Origin: Tropicimonas isoalkanivorans
GTDB lineage: Bacteria; Pseudomonadota; Alphaproteobacteria; Rhodobacterales; Rhodobacteraceae
Reading direction: 5' to 3'
Length of the DNA stretch: 64,000 bases
Assembly (NCBI RefSeq): GCF_900112335.1
Contig: NZ_FOLG01000012.1
Span: 117,438 to 181,437 of the forward strand
Part shown: positions 27,987 through 38,024 of the stretch, one piece after another
How positions within the stretch are numbered: the first letter of the stretch is position 1
Layout: each line of letters opens with the position of its first letter
Made by a program: the position numbers and the translations under genes
The notes under the pieces: model-generated
What the model saw: only the letters and a program-made list of their open reading frames with translations
Databases searched by the model: none
What the model was told of the DNA's origin: nothing

Positions 27987-30536
27987 GTGCTGAACCCGTG
28001 TGTGTTAAAAGATTTCACCTTGATCACGCCCACCGCGGAAGTGCGGGTGCGCACCCATGGCGGTCGGGCGAAGTGCCTGCAACGGCTGATCCGGCTTGGC
28101 ATACCGACGCCCCGCACCGTCGCCCTGTCGTTCGAGGCCGTGCACGAGATCGCAGAGGGCGGGCGACCGGACACATCGCGGCTGCTGTCGGCCTTCGGCC
28201 GGACACCGCTCGTTTCCGTCAGGCCATCGAGTGCCGACCCGGACTGGGGCGGCCCCGGCGCCGTTCTGAATATCGGGATGAACGATGAACGGTGCGCAGA
28301 GTTGTCGCGGACGTTGGGTAAGGACGTTGCCGAAGCGATCTACCTGAAATTCATCCAGGCCTATGCCATCGAAGTCGCCCGGCTGGACCCGGAACCCTTC
28401 GAAGAAGCCGCGGAGGCCGATCACCCCGTCCAGGCCGCGCTTGCGGCCTACGAGGCGGAGACGGACGAGGGATTTCCCCAGGACCCGGCGCATCAATTGG
28501 CCGAGGTTCTGCGCTCCATGGCCCGCGCCTGGGAAGGGGTGAGCGCGCGTCTGCTCCGCCAGGCCCGTGGCGCGCCCATTGACGCCGGACTTGGGCTGGT
28601 GGTGCAGGACATGGCACCGGGCCTCGGGGCGGGTGAGAGCGGCTCCGGTGTGATCCGGATGATCGACCGCATCACGGGCGAACGGCAGGTAACCGGTCGG
28701 TACAAGCGAAAGGGGCGGTCCGGCAGCAAGCGGGACATCATATACCTCGCTCGCGATCCGCGGGGTCCGTCGATGGAGCAGGAAGCGCCGGCGCTTTACG
28801 AAGAGCTGGTCGGCATCCTCGAAGTGTGCCGGCGGCGCCTGCGGGAAGAAATGGAGATCAAGTTCACCGTCTCCCAGGGAAACCTGATGGTCCTGGACGC
28901 GGTGAAAGTCGATTGCAGCACCCGCGCCGCCGTGAAGGTGGCGGTAGCACTGGCCGAAGATGGCATTCTGACGCCGCAGGAAGCCTTGCTTCGGATCGAG
29001 CCGATGTCGCTGACGGAACTGCTTCATACCCAGGTGGACCCGGCTGCCAAGCGCGATGTGATCCTGAAAGGGATCGCCGCCAGCCCCGGCGGTGCGACGG
29101 GCCAACTGGTATTTTCAGCCCGCGCGGCCCAAACCTCCGCCAGCCACGAGATTCCCTGCATCCTCGTGCGGCGGGAGACGACACCGGACGACATCCGCGG
29201 CATGCACGTTGCGCAGGCGATCATCACGGAACGCGGCGGCATGACCAGCCACGCCGCGGTGATCGCGCGCGGCCTTGGTCTGCCCTGCATCGTCGGCGCT
29301 TCCGGCCTGACGGTTTCGACGCGGGACAAGACGATCACCACAAAGACCGGCCGCATCTTCCGCGAAGGTGACCTGGTGACGGTGGACGGCAGCGCGGGCG
29401 AAGCGCTCGCCGGTGCCGTGCCCATGCTGGACCCCGCGCTCGACGGCCCGTTCCGGACCCTCATGCGATGGGCGGACGAAGTCCGCGACATCGGCATCCG
29501 CGCGAACGCGGACACGCCCGACGATGCGCGCATGGCGGAGACTTTCGAGGCCGACGGCATTGGCCTTTGCCGGACCGAACACATGTTCTTCGAACCCGCG
29601 CGCCTGATGGTGATGCGCGAGATGATCTTCGCCGATTGCGAAACAGACCGGCAAGCGGCGCTCGATCAGCTGTTGCCGATGCAGCGCGAGGACTTCGTGG
29701 AACTGTTCCGCATCATGGCCGGGGAGCCGGTCTGCATCCGGCTGTTTGACCCGCCTCTCCACGAGTTTCTGCCCTCGGATCGCGAGGGAATGATGGGCCT
29801 GGCGGAGTCCCTGGACATGCCACTCAGCCGCGTCACGCGACGGGTGGAGGCGCTGTCCGAGTTCAATCCGATGCTGGGGATGCGCGGGGTCCGGCTGGGT
29901 GTGACCATGCCCGAGATCTACGACATGCAGGTGCGCGCGATCTTCGAGGCGACCGTTCAGGCCAGCCGGCAGGCCGGCGCGGCGGTCGTGCCGGAGATCA
30001 TGATCCCCCTGGTCTCGGCGAAGCGCGAGGTGGAGCTGGTCAAGACGCGGATCGACTCCGTGGCGGCCGCCGTTCGGAACGAGACGGGGCAGAGTTTCGA
30101 TTACCGCCTTGGCGTGATGGTTGAAACGCCGCGCGCCGCGCTTCGGGCGGGGGAGATCGCGGCCCACGCGGCTTTCCTCAGTTTCGGCACGAACGACCTG
30201 ACGCAGATGACCTACGGGCTGTCGCGGGACGATGCAGGGCGGTTCATGGGAACCTACGTGAACAACGGTGTGTTCCATGAAGATCCGTTCCACAGTCTGG
30301 ACCGGGAAGGGGTGGGGGAACTGCTCCTCCTGGGGGCGGAACGCGGCCGCAAAGCGCGCCCTGATGTGACGCTTTCGGTCTGCGGAGAACATGGTGGCTC
30401 GCCGGACACGATCGCCTTTTGTCGCGATGCGGGGTTCGACTATGTGTCCTGTTCGCCCTACCGTGTTCCCGTTGCGCGACTCGCCGCAGCGCACCTCGCG
30501 ATTCGCGATGCGCAGAAGGCGGAATCAGAGGCTTGA
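27987..30536 (+). CDS. Divergent pyruvate phosphate dikinase-like PEP-utilising enzyme
   Basis: 849 residues from a GTG start behind GGAGGA. Central phospho-His domain with intact motif GGMTSHAAVIARGLGLP (His422). The C-terminal PEP/pyruvate barrel carries GVRLGVTMPEIYDMQVRAIF, GTNDLTQMTYGLSRDD and the catalytic Cys of SCSPYRVPVARLAAA. The N-terminal ATP-grasp part is atypical: VSVRPSSADPDWGGPG replaces the usual VSVRSGAR..MPGMMD, and the DDSGTGVAFTR/EFL..AQGEDVVAG blocks are changed to GAGESGSGVIRM and GRYKRKGRSG. It may be a PPDK with altered nucleotide use or a different PEP-phosphotransferase. It follows glyS. Confidence 0.85.
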   Translation: MLNPCVLKDFTLITPTAEVRVRTHGGRAKCLQRLIRLGIPTPRTVALSFEAVHEIAEGGRPDTSRLLSAFGRTPLVSVRPSSADPDWGGPGAVLNIGMNDERCAELSRTLGKDVAEAIYLKFIQAYAIEVARLDPEPFEEAAEADHPVQAALAAYEAETDEGFPQDPAHQLAEVLRSMARAWEGVSARLLRQARGAPIDAGLGLVVQDMAPGLGAGESGSGVIRMIDRITGERQVTGRYKRKGRSGSKRDIIYLARDPRGPSMEQEAPALYEELVGILEVCRRRLREEMEIKFTVSQGNLMVLDAVKVDCSTRAAVKVAVALAEDGILTPQEALLRIEPMSLTELLHTQVDPAAKRDVILKGIAASPGGATGQLVFSARAAQTSASHEIPCILVRRETTPDDIRGMHVAQAIITERGGMTSHAAVIARGLGLPCIVGASGLTVSTRDKTITTKTGRIFREGDLVTVDGSAGEALAGAVPMLDPALDGPFRTLMRWADEVRDIGIRANADTPDDARMAETFEADGIGLCRTEHMFFEPARLMVMREMIFADCETDRQAALDQLLPMQREDFVELFRIMAGEPVCIRLFDPPLHEFLPSDREGMMGLAESLDMPLSRVTRRVEALSEFNPMLGMRGVRLGVTMPEIYDMQVRAIFEATVQASRQAGAAVVPEIMIPLVSAKREVELVKTRIDSVAAAVRNETGQSFDYRLGVMVETPRAALRAGEIAAHAAFLSFGTNDLTQMTYGLSRDDAGRFMGTYVNNGVFHEDPFHSLDREGVGELLLLGAERGRKARPDVTLSVCGEHGGSPDTIAFCRDAGFDYVSCSPYRVPVARLAAAHLAIRDAQKAESEA

Positions 30537-30725
30537 AAACACGCAATTTTTCGCCGGTCACTGGCAAGAAACCGCTTACCTTTGCCTTCATTTCGCCACG
30601 ATTCACGCGGTAAGTCAGCATTGTTGACGGTTCTTCCGGGGGGCGGGATTTACACTTCCTCACGGGCTAGGCTATCGCCCCACTTGGCTTGACGCGGTCT
30701 GTCGCGTTGCTGGGTGGGACTGATA

Positions 30726-31403
30726 ATGCTGTATCTACGACTTTTGTGTTTGTCGTTTGTGGTTTGCTTTGGCCTTGCCACATCCGTTCATGCCGAGGCG
30801 CGTCTGTCGACCTCGACCAATCCGACGGGGTCCAGCGCCGATCACCTGGAAAGGCTGATGGGTATGGAGAACCGCGCTCTGGATGCGCTCGGCAGCGAGC
30901 GACTGGAACTGCTCAGCCCGAAGACCTCGGTGCGCGCAAAGCGGCGGCCGCACGAGTTTACCGTCGTCAAATACGATCGCGCCTGGCTCGACGATCAGGA
31001 CTTCGTCGCGGGTGGTGAAGAATGGGAATGCCTGACCGAGGCGCTCTACTTCGAAGCCCGTGGGGAGAGCGTGAAGGGCCAGTTCGCTGTCGCCGAAGTG
31101 ATCCTGAACCGGGTCAAGAGCGCCCGCTTCCCGAGTACCGTCTGCGGCGTCGTCAATCAGGGAACTGGCAAGAGGTATCAGTGCCAGTTCACGTACAACT
31201 GTGACGGGAAAGCCGAACATATCAGTGAGCCGGCGGCGTATCGCCGTGTTGGAAAGGTCGCGCGGTTGATGCTCCAGGGCGCGCCGCGTCTGCTGACGGG
31301 CGGGGCCACATACTATCATACCCATGCGGTTCGTCCGTCTTGGTCGCGCAAGTTCTCGAAAACCGCGTCGATCGGCGATCATTACTTCTACAGCCGCGGC
31401 TGA
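30726..31403 (+). CDS. Exported SleB-type cell wall hydrolase
   Basis: A 225-residue secreted protein. The signal peptide spans about residues 1-24 (cleavage near VHAEA), then a low-complexity linker, then the Hydrolase_2/SleB domain (about 105-225) with CLTEALYFEARGES, AVAEVILNRVKSARFP, VCGVVNQ, CQFTYNCDG and GATYYHTHAVRPSW. The Glu in YFEARGE is the presumed catalytic acid. It would cut peptidoglycan glycan strands outside the cytoplasmic membrane. The 189-base gap before it holds no recognisable gene. Confidence 0.92.
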   Translation: MLYLRLLCLSFVVCFGLATSVHAEARLSTSTNPTGSSADHLERLMGMENRALDALGSERLELLSPKTSVRAKRRPHEFTVVKYDRAWLDDQDFVAGGEEWECLTEALYFEARGESVKGQFAVAEVILNRVKSARFPSTVCGVVNQGTGKRYQCQFTYNCDGKAEHISEPAAYRRVGKVARLMLQGAPRLLTGGATYYHTHAVRPSWSRKFSKTASIGDHYFYSRG

Positions 31404-31563
31404 TCGCGACGCTTTCCGTCCGGAACGGGCCCAAACGGCGTACGCCCGTAAGCGGTCCAGAGCTCGCCAGCACCAGCCAAAATGCCAGCGCGCGCCCCGT
31501 TTCTTGCGCGAGAAGTGTCGTTTCGGGCGTGGCAACGCCGACTGAACATGACATGTAGGGGCC

Positions 31564-32478
31564 ATGACCTCCGAGTTGTCCCTCGCCTTTTCCCATCCAG
31601 AGAGACGTGCCGCCGCGACCGCATCGGACGACGATCCGCGCGACCGTATTTCCCTTCGCGACTATGTGCGGGAGGCCGAGATCGGTGCATTCCAGGAAGA
31701 ACGCGGTGTCGCGCAGCGGCTGCGGTTTAACGTGGTGGTCGAAGTGGGCCATGCGGCCGCACCCCTGACGGACGATGTGGATCGGATCCTGAGCTACGAC
31801 GTTATCGTCGAGGCGATCGACACGGTGCTCTCCGAGGAGCGGATGAGCCTTCTCGAGACGCTGGCGGAACGGATCGCCGAGCGCCTGCTGGCAGAACCGC
31901 GGGCTCGACGCGTGTTCGTCCGCATCGAAAAACTGGACCGTGGGCCCTTTGCGCTTGGGGTCGAGATCGAGCGGGCACGCGCGTCCACGCGCCCTGTTGA
32001 GGCTGAGCCGGGCACCCATCCCCGGCCGCTGGTGCTTTACCTATCAAACGCCGCGATTACCGATGCACGACTCCCGACTTGGCTGGACCAGCTGGAGCGC
32101 CTTGAGCGGCCCGTGGTGCTGACCGTCGGATTGCCGGAGCGCGACCCGCCCAAGGCCGGCGCGGCGATGCCGCAACGGCGGATCGACCTGTTGGCGCTGG
32201 AGCAAAATGCCTGGGTGCTGGCTGCACGTGATCGGCGTTGCCTTGTGGTCAGCAGCCGCACGGAGATTACCCATGCCATTCACGAAGGCCGCATCGTGGT
32301 CTGGGCGCCGTCGAAGATCGTGCTGGATGCCGTCGAGAAGCCCGATGCCGGGCCCCGCGCACCAGAGGAACTCGCACGCTGGTTCGCCGAAACCATGCGG
32401 GCCGAGCGCTTCCTGGGGCTGGGCAGTGAGGTGCCTGGAGGAGATAGGCTGGCGCTCGTTGACGCGTTGGCGCTCTGA
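31564..32478 (+). CDS. folB: Dihydroneopterin aldolase with long C-terminal extension
   Basis: 304 residues. Residues about 30-140 are the FolB fold: LRDYVREAEIGAFQEERGVAQRLRFNV (catalytic Glu region), LSYDVIVEAI, LETLAERIA and VRIEKLDRGPFALGVEI (catalytic Lys region). It cleaves dihydroneopterin to 6-hydroxymethyl-dihydropterin for folate. The remaining 160 residues are not part of canonical FolB (about 120 aa) and show no known motif. folP follows after 29 bases and glmM overlaps folP, so this is a folate-envelope operon. Confidence 0.88.
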   Translation: MTSELSLAFSHPERRAAATASDDDPRDRISLRDYVREAEIGAFQEERGVAQRLRFNVVVEVGHAAAPLTDDVDRILSYDVIVEAIDTVLSEERMSLLETLAERIAERLLAEPRARRVFVRIEKLDRGPFALGVEIERARASTRPVEAEPGTHPRPLVLYLSNAAITDARLPTWLDQLERLERPVVLTVGLPERDPPKAGAAMPQRRIDLLALEQNAWVLAARDRRCLVVSSRTEITHAIHEGRIVVWAPSKIVLDAVEKPDAGPRAPEELARWFAETMRAERFLGLGSEVPGGDRLALVDALAL

Positions 32479-32507
32479 GGTCGGTTGACTTGAACGAAGG
32501 AACTGAA

Positions 32508-33533
32508 ATGCGAGTCTACTACCGTCCGATCCCGAGCGCGGACCCCGCCCGGCCACCTGAGGCGGTGACTTTGGCAGGCGGCTGGTGCTGGTTCGACCGG
32601 GTGGAACGCCTGCGCCGGGGCGCACCGGCTGAGGTTCTGCCCGTCTCGGATGTTCCGCAAAAGGCGCTGGAGCCGTTGCTCGCGCCTCGGATGCCGCTGG
32701 CGGGCCTTCGCCTCGACCGGCCGTCGGTCATGGGCATTCTGAATGTCACCCCTGACAGCTTCTCCGACGGCGGTGTGCATGCCGAACGGATGATCGCCCT
32801 GACCCGTGCGGCCGAGATGGCGAGTGAGGTGGAGATCGTCGATATCGGAGGGGAGTCCACGCGACCCGGCGCGGACGAGGTGCCTGTCGCCGAGGAGATC
32901 GAGCGAACCTGCCCGGTCATCGCGGACATGCGGGCGGCCCATCTGGACGTTCCGATCTCCATCGACACCCGAAAGGCCGCCGTCGCTCGCGCCGCGCTCG
33001 CGGCCGGGGCGACCATGGTGAACGACGTCTCCGGGCTTGGCTTCGACCCCGCCATGGCGCCGCTGCTTGCAGAGACCGGCGCGCCCCTTTGCCTGATGCA
33101 CTCCATCGCCACACCCGCCACGATGCAGGTCGACCCGCGGTACGACAACGTCCTGCTCGACGTCTACGACGCTCTCGAGGCGCGCGTGGCCGCCGCCGAA
33201 GCCGCCGGGATCGACCGCTCCCGGATCGTGGTGGATCCCGGCATCGGCTTTGGAAAGACCGTGGATCACAACCTGGCCCTCCTCGCGCGCCTGTCGCTGT
33301 TCCACGGCCTCGGCTGCGCGGTGCTCCTCGGCGCCTCACGCAAACGGTTCATCGGTGTGGTGGGGCGGGCGAACCGCACTGAGGAAAGGTTACCGGGTTC
33401 GGTCGCTGCGGCGCTTGCGGCAGTGGGGCAGGGCGTGCAGATAGTGAGAGTGCATGACACCACCGCGACGGTCCAGGCCCTGCGCCTGTTTCGCGCGGCA
33501 ACGGGCGGAGTACAGCCCGAGGAGGACAGATGA
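32508..33533 (+). CDS. folP: Dihydropteroate synthase
   Basis: 341 residues, joining hydroxymethyl-dihydropterin diphosphate with p-aminobenzoate. Motifs are intact: [51 protein letters not shown] and GASRKRFIG. About 65 residues precede the canonical barrel, longer than E. coli FolP. ATG 32508 follows GAAGGA. Its stop overlaps the glmM start (ATGA), so the two are translationally coupled. Confidence 0.96.
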   Translation: MRVYYRPIPSADPARPPEAVTLAGGWCWFDRVERLRRGAPAEVLPVSDVPQKALEPLLAPRMPLAGLRLDRPSVMGILNVTPDSFSDGGVHAERMIALTRAAEMASEVEIVDIGGESTRPGADEVPVAEEIERTCPVIADMRAAHLDVPISIDTRKAAVARAALAAGATMVNDVSGLGFDPAMAPLLAETGAPLCLMHSIATPATMQVDPRYDNVLLDVYDALEARVAAAEAAGIDRSRIVVDPGIGFGKTVDHNLALLARLSLFHGLGCAVLLGASRKRFIGVVGRANRTEERLPGSVAAALAAVGQGVQIVRVHDTTATVQALRLFRAATGGVQPEEDR

Positions 33534-34873
33534 GCAGAACCCTGTTCGGCACGGACGGCGTGCGCGGGCGCGCGAACGCGCATCCCATGACAGCGGAAAT
33601 GGCCCTGAAACTCGGCGCTGCGGCCGGCCGTTACTTTCGGCGCGACGGCAAGTCCGGCCACCGGGTGGTGATCGGCAAGGACACGCGTTTGTCGGGCTAC
33701 ATGTTCGAGAACGCGCTGACGGCGGGCCTGACCTCTACCGGTATGAACGTGCTCCTTCTTGGGCCCGTGCCGACGCCGGCGGTTGGCTATCTCACCACGT
33801 CCATGCGCGCGGATGTGGGCATCATGATTTCGGCCAGCCACAACCCCCACGAGGACAACGGGATCAAGTTCTTCGGTCCCGATGGCTACAAGCTGTCCGA
33901 CGAGGCGGAGGCGGAGATCGAGACCCTTGTCGCCAACGGCGTGGAGCCGGCCGTTGCCGCCAACATTGGCCGTGCGAGGCGGATCGACGACGGGCGGTTC
34001 CGCTATGTCGAACGGGCCAAGGCGAGCTTCCCGACCCATTTGCGGCTCAAGGGGCTGAAGGTGGTGATCGACTGCGCGAACGGCGCGGCCTATCGCACGG
34101 CGCCTGAGGTGCTCTGGGAACTGGGGGCGGAGGTGATCCCGCTTGGCGTCACACCGGACGGACTCAACATCAACAAGGGCTGCGGCTCCACCCATCCGGA
34201 AGCGGCGGCGGAGGCCGTCGTGGCCCATGGCGCGGATGTGGGCATCAGCCTTGATGGCGACGCCGACCGTTTGATGATCATCGACGAGACGGGCAACGTG
34301 GCCGATGGCGATCAGATCATGGCGCTCATGGCTTCCCGCTGGGCCGAGGAGGGCCGCTTGCGTGGCGGTGCCCTGGTAGCGACGGTGATGTCCAACCTCG
34401 GGCTTGAACGGTTCCTGCAGGGCCGCGGGCTGCGTCTGGAACGTACGCCGGTCGGGGACCGCTACGTCGTGGAACGGATGCGTGCAGGGGGCTTCAACCT
34501 CGGCGGCGAACAGTCCGGCCACATCGTCTTTACCGACTACGCCACCACGGGCGACGGACTTATCGCAGCGTTGCAGTTTCTTGCCGGGATGGCCGAGACC
34601 GGCAAGCCTGCGTCGGCGCTCTCAAAGAGCTTCGACAGGGTGCCGCAGCTCCTTCGGAACGTGCGCTACGACGAGGGGGCCACACCTCTCGAGACGCTAA
34701 CGGTGCAAAAGGCGATCGCCGCCGCGGAGGCGCGATTGGACGGCAACGGGCGCCTGCTGATCCGCAAGTCGGGCACGGAGCCGCTCATCCGCGTCATGGC
34801 CGAAAGCGAGGATGCCACCCTGATGGAGACCGTGGTCGGCTCCGTGGTCGAGGCGGTGGAAGCCTCTGCCTGA
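33530..34873 (+). CDS. glmM: Phosphoglucosamine mutase
   Basis: A 447-residue cytosolic enzyme interconverting GlcN-6-P and GlcN-1-P for peptidoglycan and LPS precursors. The phosphoserine loop [17 protein letters not shown], metal loop DGDADR, sugar loop GEQSGHI and phosphate-binding [12 protein letters not shown] are all present. The ATGA overlap with folP reproduces a well-known folP-glmM arrangement. It ends 10 bases before a convergent outer-membrane-like protein gene. Confidence 0.97.
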   Translation: MSRTLFGTDGVRGRANAHPMTAEMALKLGAAAGRYFRRDGKSGHRVVIGKDTRLSGYMFENALTAGLTSTGMNVLLLGPVPTPAVGYLTTSMRADVGIMISASHNPHEDNGIKFFGPDGYKLSDEAEAEIETLVANGVEPAVAANIGRARRIDDGRFRYVERAKASFPTHLRLKGLKVVIDCANGAAYRTAPEVLWELGAEVIPLGVTPDGLNINKGCGSTHPEAAAEAVVAHGADVGISLDGDADRLMIIDETGNVADGDQIMALMASRWAEEGRLRGGALVATVMSNLGLERFLQGRGLRLERTPVGDRYVVERMRAGGFNLGGEQSGHIVFTDYATTGDGLIAALQFLAGMAETGKPASALSKSFDRVPQLLRNVRYDEGATPLETLTVQKAIAAAEARLDGNGRLLIRKSGTEPLIRVMAESEDATLMETVVGSVVEAVEASA

Positions 34874-34883
34874 CGCCCTCGGA

Positions 34884-35672
34884 TTACTTCGGGAACATGA
34901 ACGTCACCTGGAACCGGGCGCCCCATCCGTCCGGCCCGGTCTCAGGCGCGTCGGCCCAGTATCGGGCCCCGAGCGCGAACTGCACCGGCTGCTTGCCGAA
35001 TTCCACGACTTGGCCGACGACGAAATTGATCGGGACCGACCACTGTTCCGCCTCCCAATCGTAGGTCGACTCCGTATTCACCGTGAAAGACATCGCCTTG
35101 GGGGTCGTGTAGCTGACGAACGGTTGCAGGAAAGTTTGATTGATCTCCCCATAGTCGTCGCCGCCGCTCAGCGACCAGATGTGGTTGGCAAGCCCGCCGT
35201 ACGTCCAGCCCCCGCTTTGCTTCAACGCCACTCCGGTCAGGCCTGCGCCCCACTGGTCGGTGCCGATGTCATCTGTCCCGGTAGGAAGAAGCAGGACAGG
35301 TCCGGCACCCCAGATGAGCCCGCCCGGGCCCGGATCCTTGGGCGAGAAGAAGAAGCTCTGCGTGGTTGGGCCAAAGCCGATCTGGCGCCCGTAGAGGTCC
35401 GACACGTTCTGGTTGTAAATGGGCAGAATCGTGCGGGAGATCAGATTCCAGTTCTCGCCGATCGAGATCGGGATCACCGGCTGGATATTGAGATAATACT
35501 GCTCGCCCTTGCCGCCGGGAAAGCCCTGGTTGTAGTTGAATTGCAGCGGCACCGAGACAAGGCTGGCCACCGGGTTGGATAGCTTTTTGGCGAGGTCCGC
35601 GCCGCCGTCTTGAGCTGCGGCGGCGCCGGATATGGCCGCAAGGCCGGCGCAGAGTGCGAATTGACGAAACAT
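34884..35672 (-). CDS. Exported beta-barrel-like protein, function unknown
   Basis: A 262-residue protein with a 20-residue signal peptide (cleavage after AAAAQ). The mature part alternates aromatic and polar residues (LQFNYNQGF, QYYLNIQPVIPI, TPKAMSFTVNTESTYDW, RFQVTFMFPK) and ends in a C-terminal Phe-containing strand, consistent with an outer-membrane barrel of the MetA-pathway/phenol-degradation-transporter type. Substrate unknown. Single gene, convergent with glmM; the upstream 232 bases hold only the ilvC terminator and AT-rich sequence. Confidence 0.8.
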   Translation of the reverse strand: MFRQFALCAGLAAISGAAAAQDGGADLAKKLSNPVASLVSVPLQFNYNQGFPGGKGEQYYLNIQPVIPISIGENWNLISRTILPIYNQNVSDLYGRQIGFGPTTQSFFFSPKDPGPGGLIWGAGPVLLLPTGTDDIGTDQWGAGLTGVALKQSGGWTYGGLANHIWSLSGGDDYGEINQTFLQPFVSYTTPKAMSFTVNTESTYDWEAEQWSVPINFVVGQVVEFGKQPVQFALGARYWADAPETGPDGWGARFQVTFMFPK

Positions 35673-35848
35673 GGAAGACCTCCAGAGACAATGCATAAAA
35701 GGCAGTTCCAGGGGCACACTCAAATATAAGTCCGCGTGCCTATCGCATTCTAGCACAGCACCGCACTATTTGCGCCGAGTCTCGTCACCCAATGAAAGCA
35801 ATCCGAGAGCTAGGGCCTCCGGGCGCGAACCACTACCTCCAAAGGAAA

Positions 35849-35876
35849 CGCCCCGGGGAATCTTTTCCCCAGGGCG
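35849..35876 (-). terminator. ilvC: Strong intrinsic terminator of ilvC
   Basis: On the minus strand a 12-bp stem (CGCCCTGGGGAA with TTCCCCGGGGCG, one G-T pair) closes a 4-base loop AAGA and is followed by TTTCCTTTGG. It ends the ilvC transcript. Confidence 0.8.
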
Positions 35877-35904
35877 CCATTCCCATAAAAGCCGTGGTTA
35901 ACCG

Positions 35905-37040
<1,136 letters not shown>

Positions 37041-37060
37041 AGAAGAATTTGCGATGAACC

Positions 37061-37516
37061 ATGCTTGACGATCTCGACCGCCGCCTGCTCCGCCAGCTCC
37101 AGTCCGACCCCGAACTCGGGACCGCCGCGCTGGCGGAGGCCGCCGGCACGACGCCCGCCGTCTGTTCCCGCCGTCTCGCCCGGATGCGGGACCGAGGCAT
37201 CCTGCGCGGGCAGGAGGCCGTAATCGACTGGCACCGTTTGGGCTATGCCGTCCACGTCTCCCTGCGATTCACCCTCGACAAGACGCACACCAATGCCTTC
37301 GACGTGTTCATTCGGGAGGCGCGCAAGGTGCCGGAGGTTCTCGAGATCCAGACCTTTCTCGGCGGTGTCGACGTGAGGCTCGCGATGATCGCCCGCGACA
37401 TGGCTCATTACCAGCACCTCTACCGCAGCCGCATCCTGACCCTGCCCCACATCGCGGATATCGAAGCATTGGTCCACGTGGCCAGCATCAAGGACGAAGA
37501 GGCGTTGCCGCTATGA
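37061..37516 (+). CDS. Lrp/AsnC family regulator (first of tandem pair)
   Basis: A 151-residue transcription factor: N-terminal HTH (LDRRLLRQLQSDPELGTAALAEAAGTTPAVCSRRL...) and a C-terminal RAM (amino-acid sensing) domain, with the family's VLEIQTFLGGVDVRLAMIA strand. It is divergent from ilvC. Its stop overlaps the start of a second Lrp protein (ATGA). Related tandem Lrp-like genes can also be siroheme decarboxylases, but no nir/ahb genes are nearby. Confidence 0.9.
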   Translation: MLDDLDRRLLRQLQSDPELGTAALAEAAGTTPAVCSRRLARMRDRGILRGQEAVIDWHRLGYAVHVSLRFTLDKTHTNAFDVFIREARKVPEVLEIQTFLGGVDVRLAMIARDMAHYQHLYRSRILTLPHIADIEALVHVASIKDEEALPL

Positions 37517-37968
37517 TCGACCTCGACGAGACGGACCGCCAGATCCTCCGCGCTCTGCGGCAGGACGCATCCCTGAGCGCGGGCGAGCTCGGCCGTCGCT
37601 TCGGCCTGTCCCAACCGGCGTGCTGGCGCCGGGTCAAGCGCCTGACGGAAGCCGGCGTGCTCACGGGCAGGCGGCTGGTGCTGGACCGCGAGGCTCTGGG
37701 CTTCGGCGTTACCGTCTTCCTGGGTGTGAAGCTCGCCACCAAGGGGCGTGTGTCCCTCGACGAATTCGAACGCGCCGCCTCTGCGATCCCCGAGGTGCAG
37801 ACGGTCGAGCACGTGCTAGGTCTCTTCGACTACCGAATCCGCGTCGTCGCACGCGACCTTCCGGACTTTGAGCGTGTGCTGCGCCGTCGGATCATGACGC
37901 TTCCGGGCGCGGGCAATGTCGAGGCCAACGTCATGCTCAGTGAGGAGCGGTTGCCAGGGCCGTTGTGA
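37513..37968 (+). CDS. Lrp/AsnC family regulator (second of tandem pair)
   Basis: A 151-residue paralogue of the preceding protein: HTH LDETDRQILRALRQDASLSAGELGRRFGLSQPACWRRV and a RAM domain with VEHVLGLFDYRIRVVARD. Translation is coupled to the first Lrp gene by a 4-base overlap, so the two may form a hetero-oligomer. Divergent ilvC suggests control of branched-chain amino acid synthesis, an inference from position. Confidence 0.9.
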   Translation: MIDLDETDRQILRALRQDASLSAGELGRRFGLSQPACWRRVKRLTEAGVLTGRRLVLDREALGFGVTVFLGVKLATKGRVSLDEFERAASAIPEVQTVEHVLGLFDYRIRVVARDLPDFERVLRRRIMTLPGAGNVEANVMLSEERLPGPL

Positions 37969-37978
37969 TTGCTGTTGG

Positions 37979-37994
37979 AGACGTCCGGACGTCT
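37979..37994. repeat. Perfect 16-bp palindrome AGACGTCCGGACGTCT
   Basis: Symmetric around its centre with no spacer, in the 56-base gap between the convergent Lrp and UbiH-type genes. May act as a weak two-way stop or a protein site; no T-run follows. Confidence 0.3.
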
Positions 37995-38024
37995 TGAGCC
38001 ATTTCCAGAAAGTCTGCGAGGCGG

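Noticed and set aside
37061..37968. Tandem Lrp-like genes as siroheme decarboxylases (AhbA/AhbB type)
   Set aside because: No heme d1 or alternative-heme genes nearby, and both proteins carry ordinary AsnC-type HTH and RAM features facing ilvC.
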